Shown here piece after piece: positions 7,325-14,043 of a stretch of 18,862 bases of DNA. Source of the DNA: Bacillota bacterium (GTDB lineage Bacteria > Bacillota > Bacilli > Alicyclobacillales > SLC66). Position 1 is the stretch's first letter; every line of letters starts with the position of its first letter. The stretch lies in the NCBI GenBank assembly GCA_021846145.1, contig JAJZCJ010000028.1, positions 1 to 18,862 of the forward strand, read 5' to 3'. Made by a program: the position numbers and the translations under genes. Below the pieces are notes generated by a model, which saw only the letters and a list, made by a program, of their open reading frames with translations, was not told the DNA's origin and searched no databases.

Positions 7325-7974
7325 TGTAGTCTGGACAGGTGGTTTATTACTACGATAATGCTTTCCCCGTTCATGAGAAGATTCGTGAGGAAATGTGCCA
7401 TTATTGTCACCATGATATTCCTTGTAAGAATATAAGGAATAGCAAAAGCAATTCCGATGAATGCACCCTCCAGAAATCCCAATGGATAAAGAGAATGTTC
7501 AAGCCCAAATATAATCACACTGATCAAGGTTGTGAGGATCAGCATCCATTTTGAACTATTCAGGACTATGATTGACCTGCGAAAAAACAACTCTTCAGCT
7601 ATGGGAGGTAAAATAATAGTGGATAATCCGAACGCAACTAAACCCACCCAGCCATGAACGCTTAATTTTGCCCACCCCACGTTCGCATGAGGAAAGAGCG
7701 AAATGAGCAGTGATGCGACTCCGTATGCGAATCCCAATCCCAAAATCGTCAATAGAACCGCAACCCATGTTCTTCTCTTTTTCAGACTGCGCCATGCCCC
7801 GTTCACGAGAATCATCCGATCCTGTACGATGACAATGGCGGTAATTCCTAAATAAAATATCAAATCACTATACACATTCGTCATGGTATTCCATGCAGGA
7901 GAAATAGATGGCGCAATGAAGATAAAAATTACAAACCAAACAAATCCAATCGAATTTTTCCTTGCCCACGTCAA
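7321..7974 (-). CDS. CPBP family intramembrane metalloprotease
   Basis: A 217-residue polytopic membrane protein of the CPBP (CAAX protease and bacteriocin-processing, Abi) family. The catalytic motifs are all visible: AEELFFRR with Glu127, Glu128 and Arg132; FGLEH with His160; and AHFLTN with His194 and Asn198. About six hydrophobic segments are present. Bacterial members process or degrade membrane proteins, or give self-immunity to bacteriocins; the substrate is unknown. The start is TTG at 7974-7972, with AGGAGG about eleven bases upstream. It converges with the PadR operon and the two stops overlap by four bases. Confidence 0.9.
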   Translation of the reverse strand: MTWARKNSIGFVWFVIFIFIAPSISPAWNTMTNVYSDLIFYLGITAIVIVQDRMILVNGAWRSLKKRRTWVAVLLTILGLGFAYGVASLLISLFPHANVGWAKLSVHGWVGLVAFGLSTIILPPIAEELFFRRSIIVLNSSKWMLILTTLISVIIFGLEHSLYPLGFLEGAFIGIAFAIPYILTRNIMVTIMAHFLTNLLMNGESIIVVINHLSRLH

Positions 7975-7999
7975 GACTGATCGCTCCTCCTAATTTCGA

Positions 8000-9067
8000 T
8001 CATGCTTCCCAATCAAACCATCGACCATGACCATCCGTGGCTCCGATCATCAAATTAAATTCATTACCGTCTATGAAGTAGTCCAAATGCAGTTTTTCGA
8101 TATCCCAAATATTATTGTACAAATGAAACACATCCCGTTGCTTACCAATGGTGGCTACGTTTTTTATCAACTGTGTTTTTTGTTCTTCAGACAACTGGTT
8201 GGCTACATGGGTATGAAAAATACACAGCGCGGAATCCTTGGGTACTTGATCCACGACATCCATCAGCATCGTAATTCCATTGCCTTCTAGCAGACGCACG
8301 GGATTTTCTTTAAATACCTCAACAGCTTGTTCCAGCACTTGGCGTCGTTCATGATGCTCTGGCCAGATCAGCGACTGGAGCCAAAGGTAATCTTCTGAAT
8401 CCAGCACATCCAACACATTCAAATCGATTCCAATTTTCGTTGCCACAGGGGGACTGTTGGGAAATAACAAGGGAGGGTTTCCGTTTCTCAGTTCCGCCGT
8501 TAAATGAATGGTTGATGTAGGGTTCCCGTACACTTCCTGCGTTCCATAGGAATAGCGGTACTGATCCCACATTAACTGAAGTCCTGCGCTTGTCCCAATT
8601 TCGATTAACGAAAGCGGCATCTTTGTTTTCTCGTAAATATAACAAAAACTCGGATAAAGATACGCGCACCGTCTGATCTCATTGGTTTGCACCAATTTAC
8701 TCCGCATGATGGCGATCAGTTCATCGCGATGTTGTCGGCAGAAATCCTTAAAGTACGGAAACACATCCTCGGTAAGCCGTGGATCGGGAGTCAAATCGGG
8801 ATAGTATGCTTTGAGATCATGTGTATAACTTTTCAACAAAAGATAGTGGACACTCGCCAAAAATAAGTTGGGCACAGGTTGACCAGGTGCACAGTACGAA
8901 CTAAGTTCCAACATCTCCACGTCTTCTGATACTTTCGACGCCAACATCTCATAAAGCAGACTGGACCCCTTGCATTCGTGGTTCGCAAAATTTTGAAATC
9001 GTTTGGCTAAGAATTGACTATCCAATAGAAACCCCCTATTCATCGATGACCCTGATGGAACAACCAT
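8000..9067 (-). CDS. DUF2332 family protein
   Basis: A 355-residue protein matching the DUF2332 family of uncharacterised bacterial proteins of about 330-360 residues. Residues 153-165 (LSLIEIGTSAGLQ) resemble motif I of Rossmann-fold SAM-dependent methyltransferases, and the family is often suspected to have that fold; activity is not proven. Other recognisable blocks are PYFKDFCRQHRDEL, YLYPSFCYIY and CIFHTHVANQLS. The first ATG (9067) overlaps the preceding NUDIX stop as TAATG. An in-frame ATG at 9043 has a CAGGG about six bases upstream and is an alternative. The overlap implies translational coupling with the NUDIX gene. Confidence 0.8.
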   Translation of the reverse strand: MVVPSGSSMNRGFLLDSQFLAKRFQNFANHECKGSSLLYEMLASKVSEDVEMLELSSYCAPGQPVPNLFLASVHYLLLKSYTHDLKAYYPDLTPDPRLTEDVFPYFKDFCRQHRDELIAIMRSKLVQTNEIRRCAYLYPSFCYIYEKTKMPLSLIEIGTSAGLQLMWDQYRYSYGTQEVYGNPTSTIHLTAELRNGNPPLLFPNSPPVATKIGIDLNVLDVLDSEDYLWLQSLIWPEHHERRQVLEQAVEVFKENPVRLLEGNGITMLMDVVDQVPKDSALCIFHTHVANQLSEEQKTQLIKNVATIGKQRDVFHLYNNIWDIEKLHLDYFIDGNEFNLMIGATDGHGRWFDWEA

Positions 9068-9582
9068 TAACTTTTCCCATTCTTACTATCATCTAGAATA
9101 CTGTTTGCAATCTGAAATGCGATTCTAACTGCCCAAATTTGCTGTTCGGAACTCATCCGTGTGCTCACTTCATTTTTCATCACCCATATCAGTTCATGAT
9201 CGGCTTCTAATGGAGCGTGCAGTATTTTTTCGATGGTTGCAAAATAGAAATAACCATCACTGATCAAATATTCATCTTGCAGTTTAGAATAATAGTACTG
9301 CCCTGCTCGGCCAATGTAATCACCCACAGAAACCCGACTTCCTAATTCCTCAAGACATTCTCGCAGTAAACATTCTTCATGGCTTTCATCGTTCTCTACA
9401 CCACCGCCAGGTAGAAAATACCCAATTGGTGTTTTAACCACTACCACAGCATCAACATCGCGTTTCATAATCACGGCATAAACACTAGGTCTATTTGTGT
9501 ATGAAACGCCCTCAATCCTTCTACCAAATATCAGTCCTTCTTCCACTTTGATCAACCACCCTACCTGAGAATTATTGCTCAT
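9067..9582 (-). CDS. NUDIX hydrolase
   Basis: A 171-residue NUDIX protein. The box at about residues 60-82 is G-x5-E-x7-R-E-C-L-E-E-L-G-S, so all catalytic acidic residues and the Arg are present; only the two hydrophobic positions are Cys and Ser. Upstream motifs are RPSVYAVIMKR and VVVVKTPIGYFLPGG. It is not a close duplicate of the other NUDIX gene at 3217-3690. The ATG at 9582 has no good ribosome site. An in-frame GTG at 9546, after GTAGGGTGG, would give a protein starting at VEEGLIFG, and several relatives begin near that point. It is coupled to DUF2332 by a one-base stop/start overlap. Confidence 0.9.
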   Translation of the reverse strand: MSNNSQVGWLIKVEEGLIFGRRIEGVSYTNRPSVYAVIMKRDVDAVVVVKTPIGYFLPGGGVENDESHEECLLRECLEELGSRVSVGDYIGRAGQYYYSKLQDEYLISDGYFYFATIEKILHAPLEADHELIWVMKNEVSTRMSSEQQIWAVRIAFQIANSILDDSKNGKS

Positions 9583-9642
9583 TCATAGTGGCATCTGATG
9601 AATTAGCCTATTTAATTAAATTTCATTTGACATCTCTCCACA

Positions 9643-9648
9643 ATTATA
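9643..9648 (-). promoter_or_regulatory. Possible -10 box for the NUDIX/DUF2332 operon
   Basis: A perfect TATAAT on the minus strand lies about 55 bases before the NUDIX ATG. No convincing -35 hexamer was found at 16-18 bases, so this rests on the -10 match in AT-rich DNA alone. Confidence 0.25.
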
Positions 9649-9827
9649 ATAATTTGCAGATTATTTAAGTTTTGGACTATTCAGGGTCAACAGTAGCTTT
9701 ACATGGTGGATAAATACCACACGATCTTTCCCGCCTGAATCGCGTATTCAATTTCTCAGCGTGTACTCTCACCGATATACCCACCGACGTCAATTACAAA
9801 TATCTCATCAACTAAATCAATTTTTCT

Positions 9828-9857
9828 TAAATGAAGGCTGTTTTCGTAAAGATTGTT
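9828..9857 (+). repeat. Left target duplication plus terminal inverted repeat
   Basis: TAAATGAA (9828-9835) is followed by the inverted repeat starting GGCTGTTTTCGT at 9836. It differs from the opposite end at only two internal positions (AA against GT). Confidence 0.85.
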
Positions 9858-9913
9858 AGCTTTAAGACAATACGGAAAGAACGGTACATTTTGAGCATTC
9901 GTCCCCAACCAAT

Positions 9914-10264
9914 TCAGTAACCAGCAACCCCTTCGATTTGCACTAAGCATTCTTTGTTGATGAAATCAGTTGTAATTATAGTTCTGACTGGATAATTTAC
10001 TTTGGTGAAATACTTGACCCAAACTTCATGAATGCTGTGAAAGTCTTCGATATTCTTAAGCATTACGGTCAATTTGAGAACGTTGTCTAATCCCAGATTT
10101 ATTTTCTGAAGTTCGCTCCGTAGCGTTTCCAATGTGTGAGCCAGTTGCTCTGCCGCAGTTTCTCCTGCCCCTCCAAAATGTCCGATATACACCGTGTCGT
10201 TATGGACGACTAAGGTTGACAGGTCATACCTGTCGTATGGCGGACTGACGATCCTCTTTATCAC
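9914..10264 (-). CDS. RidA family protein (passenger of the insertion cassette)
   Basis: A 116-residue RidA/YjgF/UK114-type protein. RidA enzymes are small cytosolic trimers that hydrolyse reactive enamine/imine intermediates or related amino-acid derivatives. Visible family features are the early VVHNDTVYIGHFGGAGETAA strand-loop, the central helix EQLAHTLETLRSELQ, and NVLKLTVMLKNIEDF. YPVRTIITTD contains the Arg (about 94) equivalent to the catalytic Arg of RidA, and VQIEGVAGY contains the conserved Glu (about 111). The frame is open upstream to 10333, but AAGGGGG lies seven bases before the GTG at 10264-10262, which gives the normal RidA N-terminus (MIKRIVSPP). The gene is intact and lies wholly between the cassette's terminal repeats. 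Confidence 0.9.
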   Translation of the reverse strand: MIKRIVSPPYDRYDLSTLVVHNDTVYIGHFGGAGETAAEQLAHTLETLRSELQKINLGLDNVLKLTVMLKNIEDFHSIHEVWVKYFTKVNYPVRTIITTDFINKECLVQIEGVAGY

Positions 10265-10298
10265 CACAGTACCCCCTTGTCTTGGAAAAACTATCCTC

Positions 10299-10320
10299 AT
10301 TCTAACACAGAACATGTGTT
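10299..10320 (-). promoter_or_regulatory. Promoter of the cassette RidA gene with inverted repeat
   Basis: On the minus strand TAGAAT (10304-10299) is preceded by TGT, an extended -10; the -35 region is weak. AACACA (10304-10309) and TGTGTT (10315-10320) form a perfect 6-bp inverted repeat with a five-base spacer overlapping the promoter spacer, a possible operator. The predicted leader to the GTG is about 28 bases. Confidence 0.4.
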
Positions 10321-10328
10321 TGAAGAAC

Positions 10329-10358
10329 AACAATCTACACGAAAACAGCCTAAATGAA
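10329..10358 (-). repeat. Right terminal inverted repeat plus target duplication
   Basis: The repeat ends ACGAAAACAGCC at 10350, directly followed by the second TAAATGAA copy (10351-10358). Confidence 0.85.
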
Positions 10359-10586
10359 TTTCCCCCAATAACTACTTTTGTTCGTCGGTAAGGTTTCGAT
10401 TAAAAGCTTCCAAGCCAATCACAACGTTCCCTTGAAAGGTCAATTTTTCGTTCCATTCTTCAAATTCTTTCTGAAATCGAGTCGAACCACATAAAGTGAT
10501 GATCTTCATGTTCAACCGCACTCGTCTCTAGCATGATGATTAAGTTAAAACAATCGACAGTATATAACCCCTTTACCAACTTGCTT

Positions 10587-11462
10587 TTACGCGATGGAGG
10601 TTGTCGGATGTTTAACGTGAATTGGATACTGGATGTTGTCATTGGTTCTAACAAATAATCTGCTACGATGTATGTTGCTAACTGTCATGATCTCTTGATC
10701 ATCGAGGGTAAAGTGAAAATTTATTCTTATTGTGTCTGCACCTATTAACTTCGCTACAATATCCCGCATGCTGATTTCGCTTTTAAAGAGAATATCGAAA
10801 ATATCCATACAATAATTTTCCTCCTGAAAAATGACGATCACCTCGTCATCTTCCAAAAGGTAAATATCATCGTTAAATACGTTTAGGCAATAGTACATAA
10901 AGATCCCCTCAGCATTACTTGTTCCAAACCGTCGAGAAGCAGGCATTCTCTCTAATGCGAATTGATAAATATAAGCTAAATCATTCTCTTGATTGACATT
11001 CAATTTTCTTAATTTCACGCGCTCGGAATGACCAGGACTTATCTCTGTGGAAAATAAATGTTCTTCAATTTCATGGAATCCGAATCGAGGATAAAAGTTC
11101 ATCACAGTGGGATTTGCAAAGAGGTACATGAAATCACACTGGTTCTCGTATTCCTCTATGACTTTATTCATTAAGGCGGTAGATAGTCCTCGTTTGCGAT
11201 ACTCAGGATGCGTCATCACCGTTCCAATTTGTACAGCGCTTTTCGTTTCACCATGGATAATCAAATCCAGAAGATTCACCGAAACATTCGCAATCACTTT
11301 TTCTCCTTCAATAAATGAAAATGGTAGATATCGTTGATTCCAAAATCCATTTTGATACCAGTTTTCAAAACTGATGCCAAATGTCTCGATAGCCAGCTCG
11401 TTAAAACTTTTCCGATAGATATCAATACTCTTATAATCTTTTATGAATACGATCTCTTTCAT
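10587..11462 (-). CDS. Two-domain GNAT family N-acetyltransferase
   Basis: A 291-residue protein with an N-terminal GNAT domain. VQIGTVMTHPEYRKRGLSTALM (about residues 76-97) carries the acetyl-CoA loop, and FANPTVMNFYPRFGFHEIEE is the Asn/Tyr block. The C-terminal half (about 150-290) resembles the second domain of the Eis-like or 'enhanced' Bacillus acetyltransferases, including the LFVR segment near the end. Acceptor substrate is unknown; Eis relatives acetylate aminoglycosides. The ATG at 11462 has AAGGGAGG eight bases upstream. The start lies 32 bases inside the end of the broken nucleotidyltransferase gene, so the two were probably one operon. Confidence 0.85.
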   Translation of the reverse strand: MKEIVFIKDYKSIDIYRKSFNELAIETFGISFENWYQNGFWNQRYLPFSFIEGEKVIANVSVNLLDLIIHGETKSAVQIGTVMTHPEYRKRGLSTALMNKVIEEYENQCDFMYLFANPTVMNFYPRFGFHEIEEHLFSTEISPGHSERVKLRKLNVNQENDLAYIYQFALERMPASRRFGTSNAEGIFMYYCLNVFNDDIYLLEDDEVIVIFQEENYCMDIFDILFKSEISMRDIVAKLIGADTIRINFHFTLDDQEIMTVSNIHRSRLFVRTNDNIQYPIHVKHPTTSIA

Positions 11463-12217
11463 TAAATGCGCCTCCCTTGAAATGTTCCCACCATTGCTTG
11501 GCGATATTTAGAAACTCTATCCCATATGTAATAATGGCGAGTGCATCGTCCACGTTCGTTTCGTTTGGATAGTAGCGTGCAACTGCGGAATAAAATTGTT
11601 GAATTTTGCGTCCTAGCTCGGTGTCTTCTGGTAATTGTTCCATCGCCTCGAATTTATTAAGATTCCAAATTCGATGACCCTCACCGTGTTGAATCGTCAG
11701 CACTTGGAACAACACAGGATAGACCTCTGTGCAAATTTTCCGTACAATTCGTTGTAATCTGCCTTCCCCATGATCTAGCAAGCGATGATTTGATAAAATT
11801 CGCTCAGGGTCTAACTCGCTCAATCCCTTTTGACATCCCTTGATTAATTCTTCATTCGTCAGTTCAGGATAAGGTAATCGTCCCGCAACCAGCCGATACG
11901 TACATGGGATCACCTTTCCAAATCGTTGATGAGTAGTGGTTGCCACGCGAAACTGGATATAACGAAATGGATAGATATCAAGCTCTCCGAGATCCCGTTG
12001 AATTGCCATGGCAAGAGATAATGGGCGCTGAAATTGGTGATCGAGCCCCGAATCTTCCACGTAGAGAATAAAGTCGATATCGCTAGAAACCGCCTTTCAC
12101 TGAAGAGCCATGAACCACCAATCCAATAAACCACGGGTCAGTATGTCTTATGTAGATTCCCGCGACTTTTCCAACAATGGATCGCACCTCAGTTCTTAAA
12201 TCTTCCAATTTATTCAT
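11431..12217 (-). pseudogene. Nucleotidyltransferase-domain protein, frameshifted
   Basis: The 5' part (from ATG 12217) reads MNKLEDLRTEVRSIVGKVAG and continues to FIGLVVHGSSVKGG, then hits TAG at 12085-12083. One frame over, SSDIDFILYVEDSGLDHQ continues without a stop to TAA near 11431. Together they give the polymerase-beta nucleotidyltransferase motif HGSS-(x)n-SDIDF, with the two metal-binding Asp, and a helical C-terminal domain (GEGHRIWNLNKFEAMEQL, ITYGIEFLNIAKQWWEHF). The whole would be about 260 residues, similar in plan to aminoglycoside nucleotidyltransferases, but substrate specificity cannot be assigned. A one-base insertion or two-base loss between about 12105 and 12083 lies directly between the Gly-Ser and Asp-x-Asp parts of the active site. 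ATG 12217 is only one base after AGGAG; TTG 12208 may be the original start. Confidence 0.8.
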
Positions 12218-12225
12218 GCTCCTCT

Positions 12226-12789
12226 CTATGGACGAACGATGAGAAGCTGATCCCAAATGCAATCCCATTTCTTTGAGATCATGCGTTGTTCATAGATCAG
12301 CAACTTCTCTTTTGATTGATAAAATGGGGTAGGACGCACCACCATATTCACCAAATCTGCAATACCGTATGGAGCTACCAGTCTCACTTCGTCATTGACA
12401 TCTAAGTAAGCTCCTACAGCAGTACAAATTTCAGGAAAGTGTGCTAACCCGTCAGACGTGGAAACATAGGGTTCATTCCCGTTTTTCAAATGCATTCTCG
12501 CTTGATTTTTCACCGACCATGGGATGGATGCATCAAGTCCATGAAAGATGTTCTCGTATTCTTTTTCAATCTGTTCATCAGTATGATCCGCATCGAAATA
12601 CACCACATCCACATCTGGCAACGGTGTGCGATGCACAAAGACATGAAGATGATCCCATACTTTTGAACGAGCAAAACCCGCACATACACACCAATCAGGC
12701 AATCCGAGTGATCGCACATTGCTAAGTACACGCATCATCCAATAATCACCAACAATCAGTTGCACGACATTTTGTTCACCCATTTCCAT
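12226..12789 (-). CDS. NTP_transf_6 (DUF925)-type nucleotidyltransferase
   Basis: A 187-residue paralogue of the protein at 3823-4395. It shows PDWCVCAGFARSKVWDHLH (31-49), PLPDVDVVYFD (57-67) with the Asp pair, SIPWSVKNQARMHL, and VRLVAPYGIADLVNMVV, in the same order and spacing. The GGG of the first copy is CAG here, so the Gly-rich turn is altered, but the acidic residues are kept. ATG 12789-12787 is preferred over the upstream in-frame GTG at 12801, because GAGGTG lies about nine bases before it. It ends eight bases before the start of the broken nucleotidyltransferase gene, which suggests one transcript for two nucleotidyltransferase types and a GNAT. Confidence 0.85.
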   Translation of the reverse strand: MEMGEQNVVQLIVGDYWMMRVLSNVRSLGLPDWCVCAGFARSKVWDHLHVFVHRTPLPDVDVVYFDADHTDEQIEKEYENIFHGLDASIPWSVKNQARMHLKNGNEPYVSTSDGLAHFPEICTAVGAYLDVNDEVRLVAPYGIADLVNMVVRPTPFYQSKEKLLIYEQRMISKKWDCIWDQLLIVRP

Positions 12790-12988
12790 GACTGACAACA
12801 CCTCGCTTGCTGATAGGGTGAAAATGGAGCCTAGGAAATAGATCTCTTCATACCTTGGATATCCTTCGTCATTTAAGAAAAGTTAAATCTTGATTTATAT
12901 AAATAATGCCACAGAATCCTTCTTATGTGGTAAGCAATTTAAGTGCGATTATAAATATTTCAAAGTTCCCTCGTAACCACTCTATCTT

Positions 12989-12997
12989 TGGTATAAT
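12989..12997 (+). promoter_or_regulatory. Extended -10 promoter of the epimerase gene
   Basis: TGGTATAAT (12989-12997) combines an extended TGn with a perfect -10 hexamer. No good -35 is present at 16-18 bases. The start point is expected near 13004, giving a leader of about 27 bases with GGGGGA just before the ATG. Confidence 0.6.
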
Positions 12998-13030
12998 CTG
13001 CATAAGACGTTTGGTAATTGGGGGATTTCT

Positions 13031-13993
13031 ATGACAAAAACTTTGGTTCTCGGTGCGAGTGGTAGTATGGGGTATGCCATTGTAAACGAACTTCTTAACC
13101 GCGAAATACAGGTCATGGCGTTTGCCCGATCACCATCAAAGTTAGAACGTTTATATAAGGATAGAGTCAATTTGACCATTGTATCTGCGGATGTTTTTCA
13201 CATCGAAAAACTCCGTGAAGCCGCCCAAGACGTTGATATCATTTATCATGCGTTAGGCATTCCTTACTATGAATGGGAAGACAAGTTAGTTCCTCTGCTA
13301 CGCAATATTTTATCAGTCGCAAAAGAAGTGAATGCAAAGTTGGTGATGGTCGACAATATTTATGCTTATGGGAAAAGTCATGGCAACCTAGTCAGAGAGG
13401 ATTTTCCGAAACAACCTCATACCAAGAAGGGGAAAATTCGTTTTCGACTAGAACAGATGATCAAGCAGTCTGGCGTTCATTATCTGATTGCCCACTTCCC
13501 AGATTTTTATGGACCGCATGCAGAAAATTCACTATTACATGAAACATTCACACGAGTGGTTCAAAATCAACGAACCGTGTTTGTCGGAAATCCCAGAATA
13601 CCTAGGGAATATATCTATACACCCGATGGAGCGTATGACCTCGTGGAATTGTCACTTCGCGATCACACCTACGGACAAAATTGGAATATCCCTGGGGTCG
13701 GGGTCATTACGGGAAATGAAATCTTGAACATTTTACGTCGTCGTGGATATGCAAAACGAATGACCACTATTTCCAAGATGATGATACGGCTTGGGGGATT
13801 ATTTAACAAAATGTTGAAAGAGTATGCGGAATTGTATTATTTAAATGAGAATCCTGTCATCTTGTCTGGTGAAAAATTGCAGCATGAATTGGGTGTGATT
13901 CCACGTACACCTTATGAGGTTGGCATCTTAACTACCATTGATAGCATGGAAGTTTCCCTATCCACTACGAAATCGCAACATTCAATCCCGTAG
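13031..13993 (+). CDS. NAD(P)-dependent epimerase/dehydratase (extended SDR-like)
   Basis: A 320-residue protein of the NAD-dependent epimerase/dehydratase family. The N-terminal Rossmann motif LVLGASGSMGYAI (Gly8, Gly11, Gly14) binds NAD(P). SADVFHIEKL and YHALG are the usual next elements. VDNIYAYGKSHGN (108-119) contains the active-site-region Tyr. HFPDFYGPHAENSLL and YIYTPDGAYDLVELS are substrate-domain blocks of the uncharacterised 'DNxYxYG' subgroup. The exact substrate (probably a nucleotide sugar or small polyol) is unknown. The ATG has GGGGGA about six bases upstream and an extended -10 promoter. It is the only plus-strand gene between 7324 and 18038, and it converges on the homocysteine methyltransferase with a 50-base gap that holds no clear terminator. 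Confidence 0.88.
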   Translation: MTKTLVLGASGSMGYAIVNELLNREIQVMAFARSPSKLERLYKDRVNLTIVSADVFHIEKLREAAQDVDIIYHALGIPYYEWEDKLVPLLRNILSVAKEVNAKLVMVDNIYAYGKSHGNLVREDFPKQPHTKKGKIRFRLEQMIKQSGVHYLIAHFPDFYGPHAENSLLHETFTRVVQNQRTVFVGNPRIPREYIYTPDGAYDLVELSLRDHTYGQNWNIPGVGVITGNEILNILRRRGYAKRMTTISKMMIRLGGLFNKMLKEYAELYYLNENPVILSGEKLQHELGVIPRTPYEVGILTTIDSMEVSLSTTKSQHSIP

Positions 13994-14043
13994 CAATCAT
14001 TCCCGCAATATACCATTGGTGCCTCCATTGCATCACTTCTTTA

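Larger units (their letters stand above)
9836..10350. mobile_element. 515-bp transposase-less insertion cassette carrying a RidA gene
   Basis: The ends are inverted repeats matching at 20 of 22 positions: left 9836-9857 begins GGCTGTTTTCGT, and the right end 10329-10350 is its complement. Similarity continues weakly inward. TAAATGAA is repeated exactly at both flanks (9828-9835 and 10351-10358), an 8-bp target duplication. The element sits in a DUF4406-like gene whose frame is restored by its removal. It encodes no transposase; the only gene is a complete RidA-family CDS with its own promoter. This is the architecture of a mobile insertion cassette (MIC), described in Bacillus as IS-like ends around a passenger gene and mobilised in trans. 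The family of the mobilising IS is unknown. An 8-bp duplication is compatible with IS4-, ISL3-, IS66- or IS256-type elements. Confidence 0.85.
9699..10509 (-). pseudogene. Nucleoside 2-deoxyribosyltransferase-like (DUF4406-type) gene split by a 515-bp cassette
   Basis: The 5' part (10509 to 10351) starts ATG and reads MKIITLCGSTRFQKEFEEW...GLEAFNRNLTDEQK, then TAG, then LLGEIHL. The 3' part (9835 to 9699) reads RKIDLVDEIFVIDVGGYIG, ESTR, TGA, then EIEYAIQAGKIVWYLSTM and TAA. Removing the cassette 9836-10350 with one 8-bp target copy joins EIHL to RKIDLVDE in frame. This restores a protein of about 95 residues with the family's TLCGST and VGGYIGEST motifs. Two further in-frame stops (TAG after DEQK, TGA after GESTR) show that the gene has continued to decay. 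Family members are predicted nucleotide-binding or N-deoxyribosyltransferase-fold proteins of unclear function. The ORF visible at 9756-9950 is only a chimera of cassette end and host fragment. Confidence 0.85.

Noticed and set aside
8349..8669. 106-codon ORF within the DUF2332 gene
   Set aside because: It is an alternative frame of a gene with a well-supported product; its translation has no family features.
9756..9950. A 64-codon minus-strand ORF as an independent gene
   Set aside because: Its first half is the cassette end including the terminal repeat, and its second half is the 3' fragment of the interrupted DUF4406-like gene. It is a chimera created by the insertion.
9836..10350. Integron cassette or attC site as the explanation of the inverted repeats
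   Set aside because: The exact 8-bp duplication and in-frame repair of the host gene indicate transposition by a target-duplicating transposase, not site-specific recombination.
10460..10654. A 64-codon minus-strand ORF between the GNAT gene and the cassette
   Set aside because: It overlaps the GNAT 3' end and lies out of frame with the recognisable MKIITLCGSTRF start of the DUF4406-like gene; no motif supports it.
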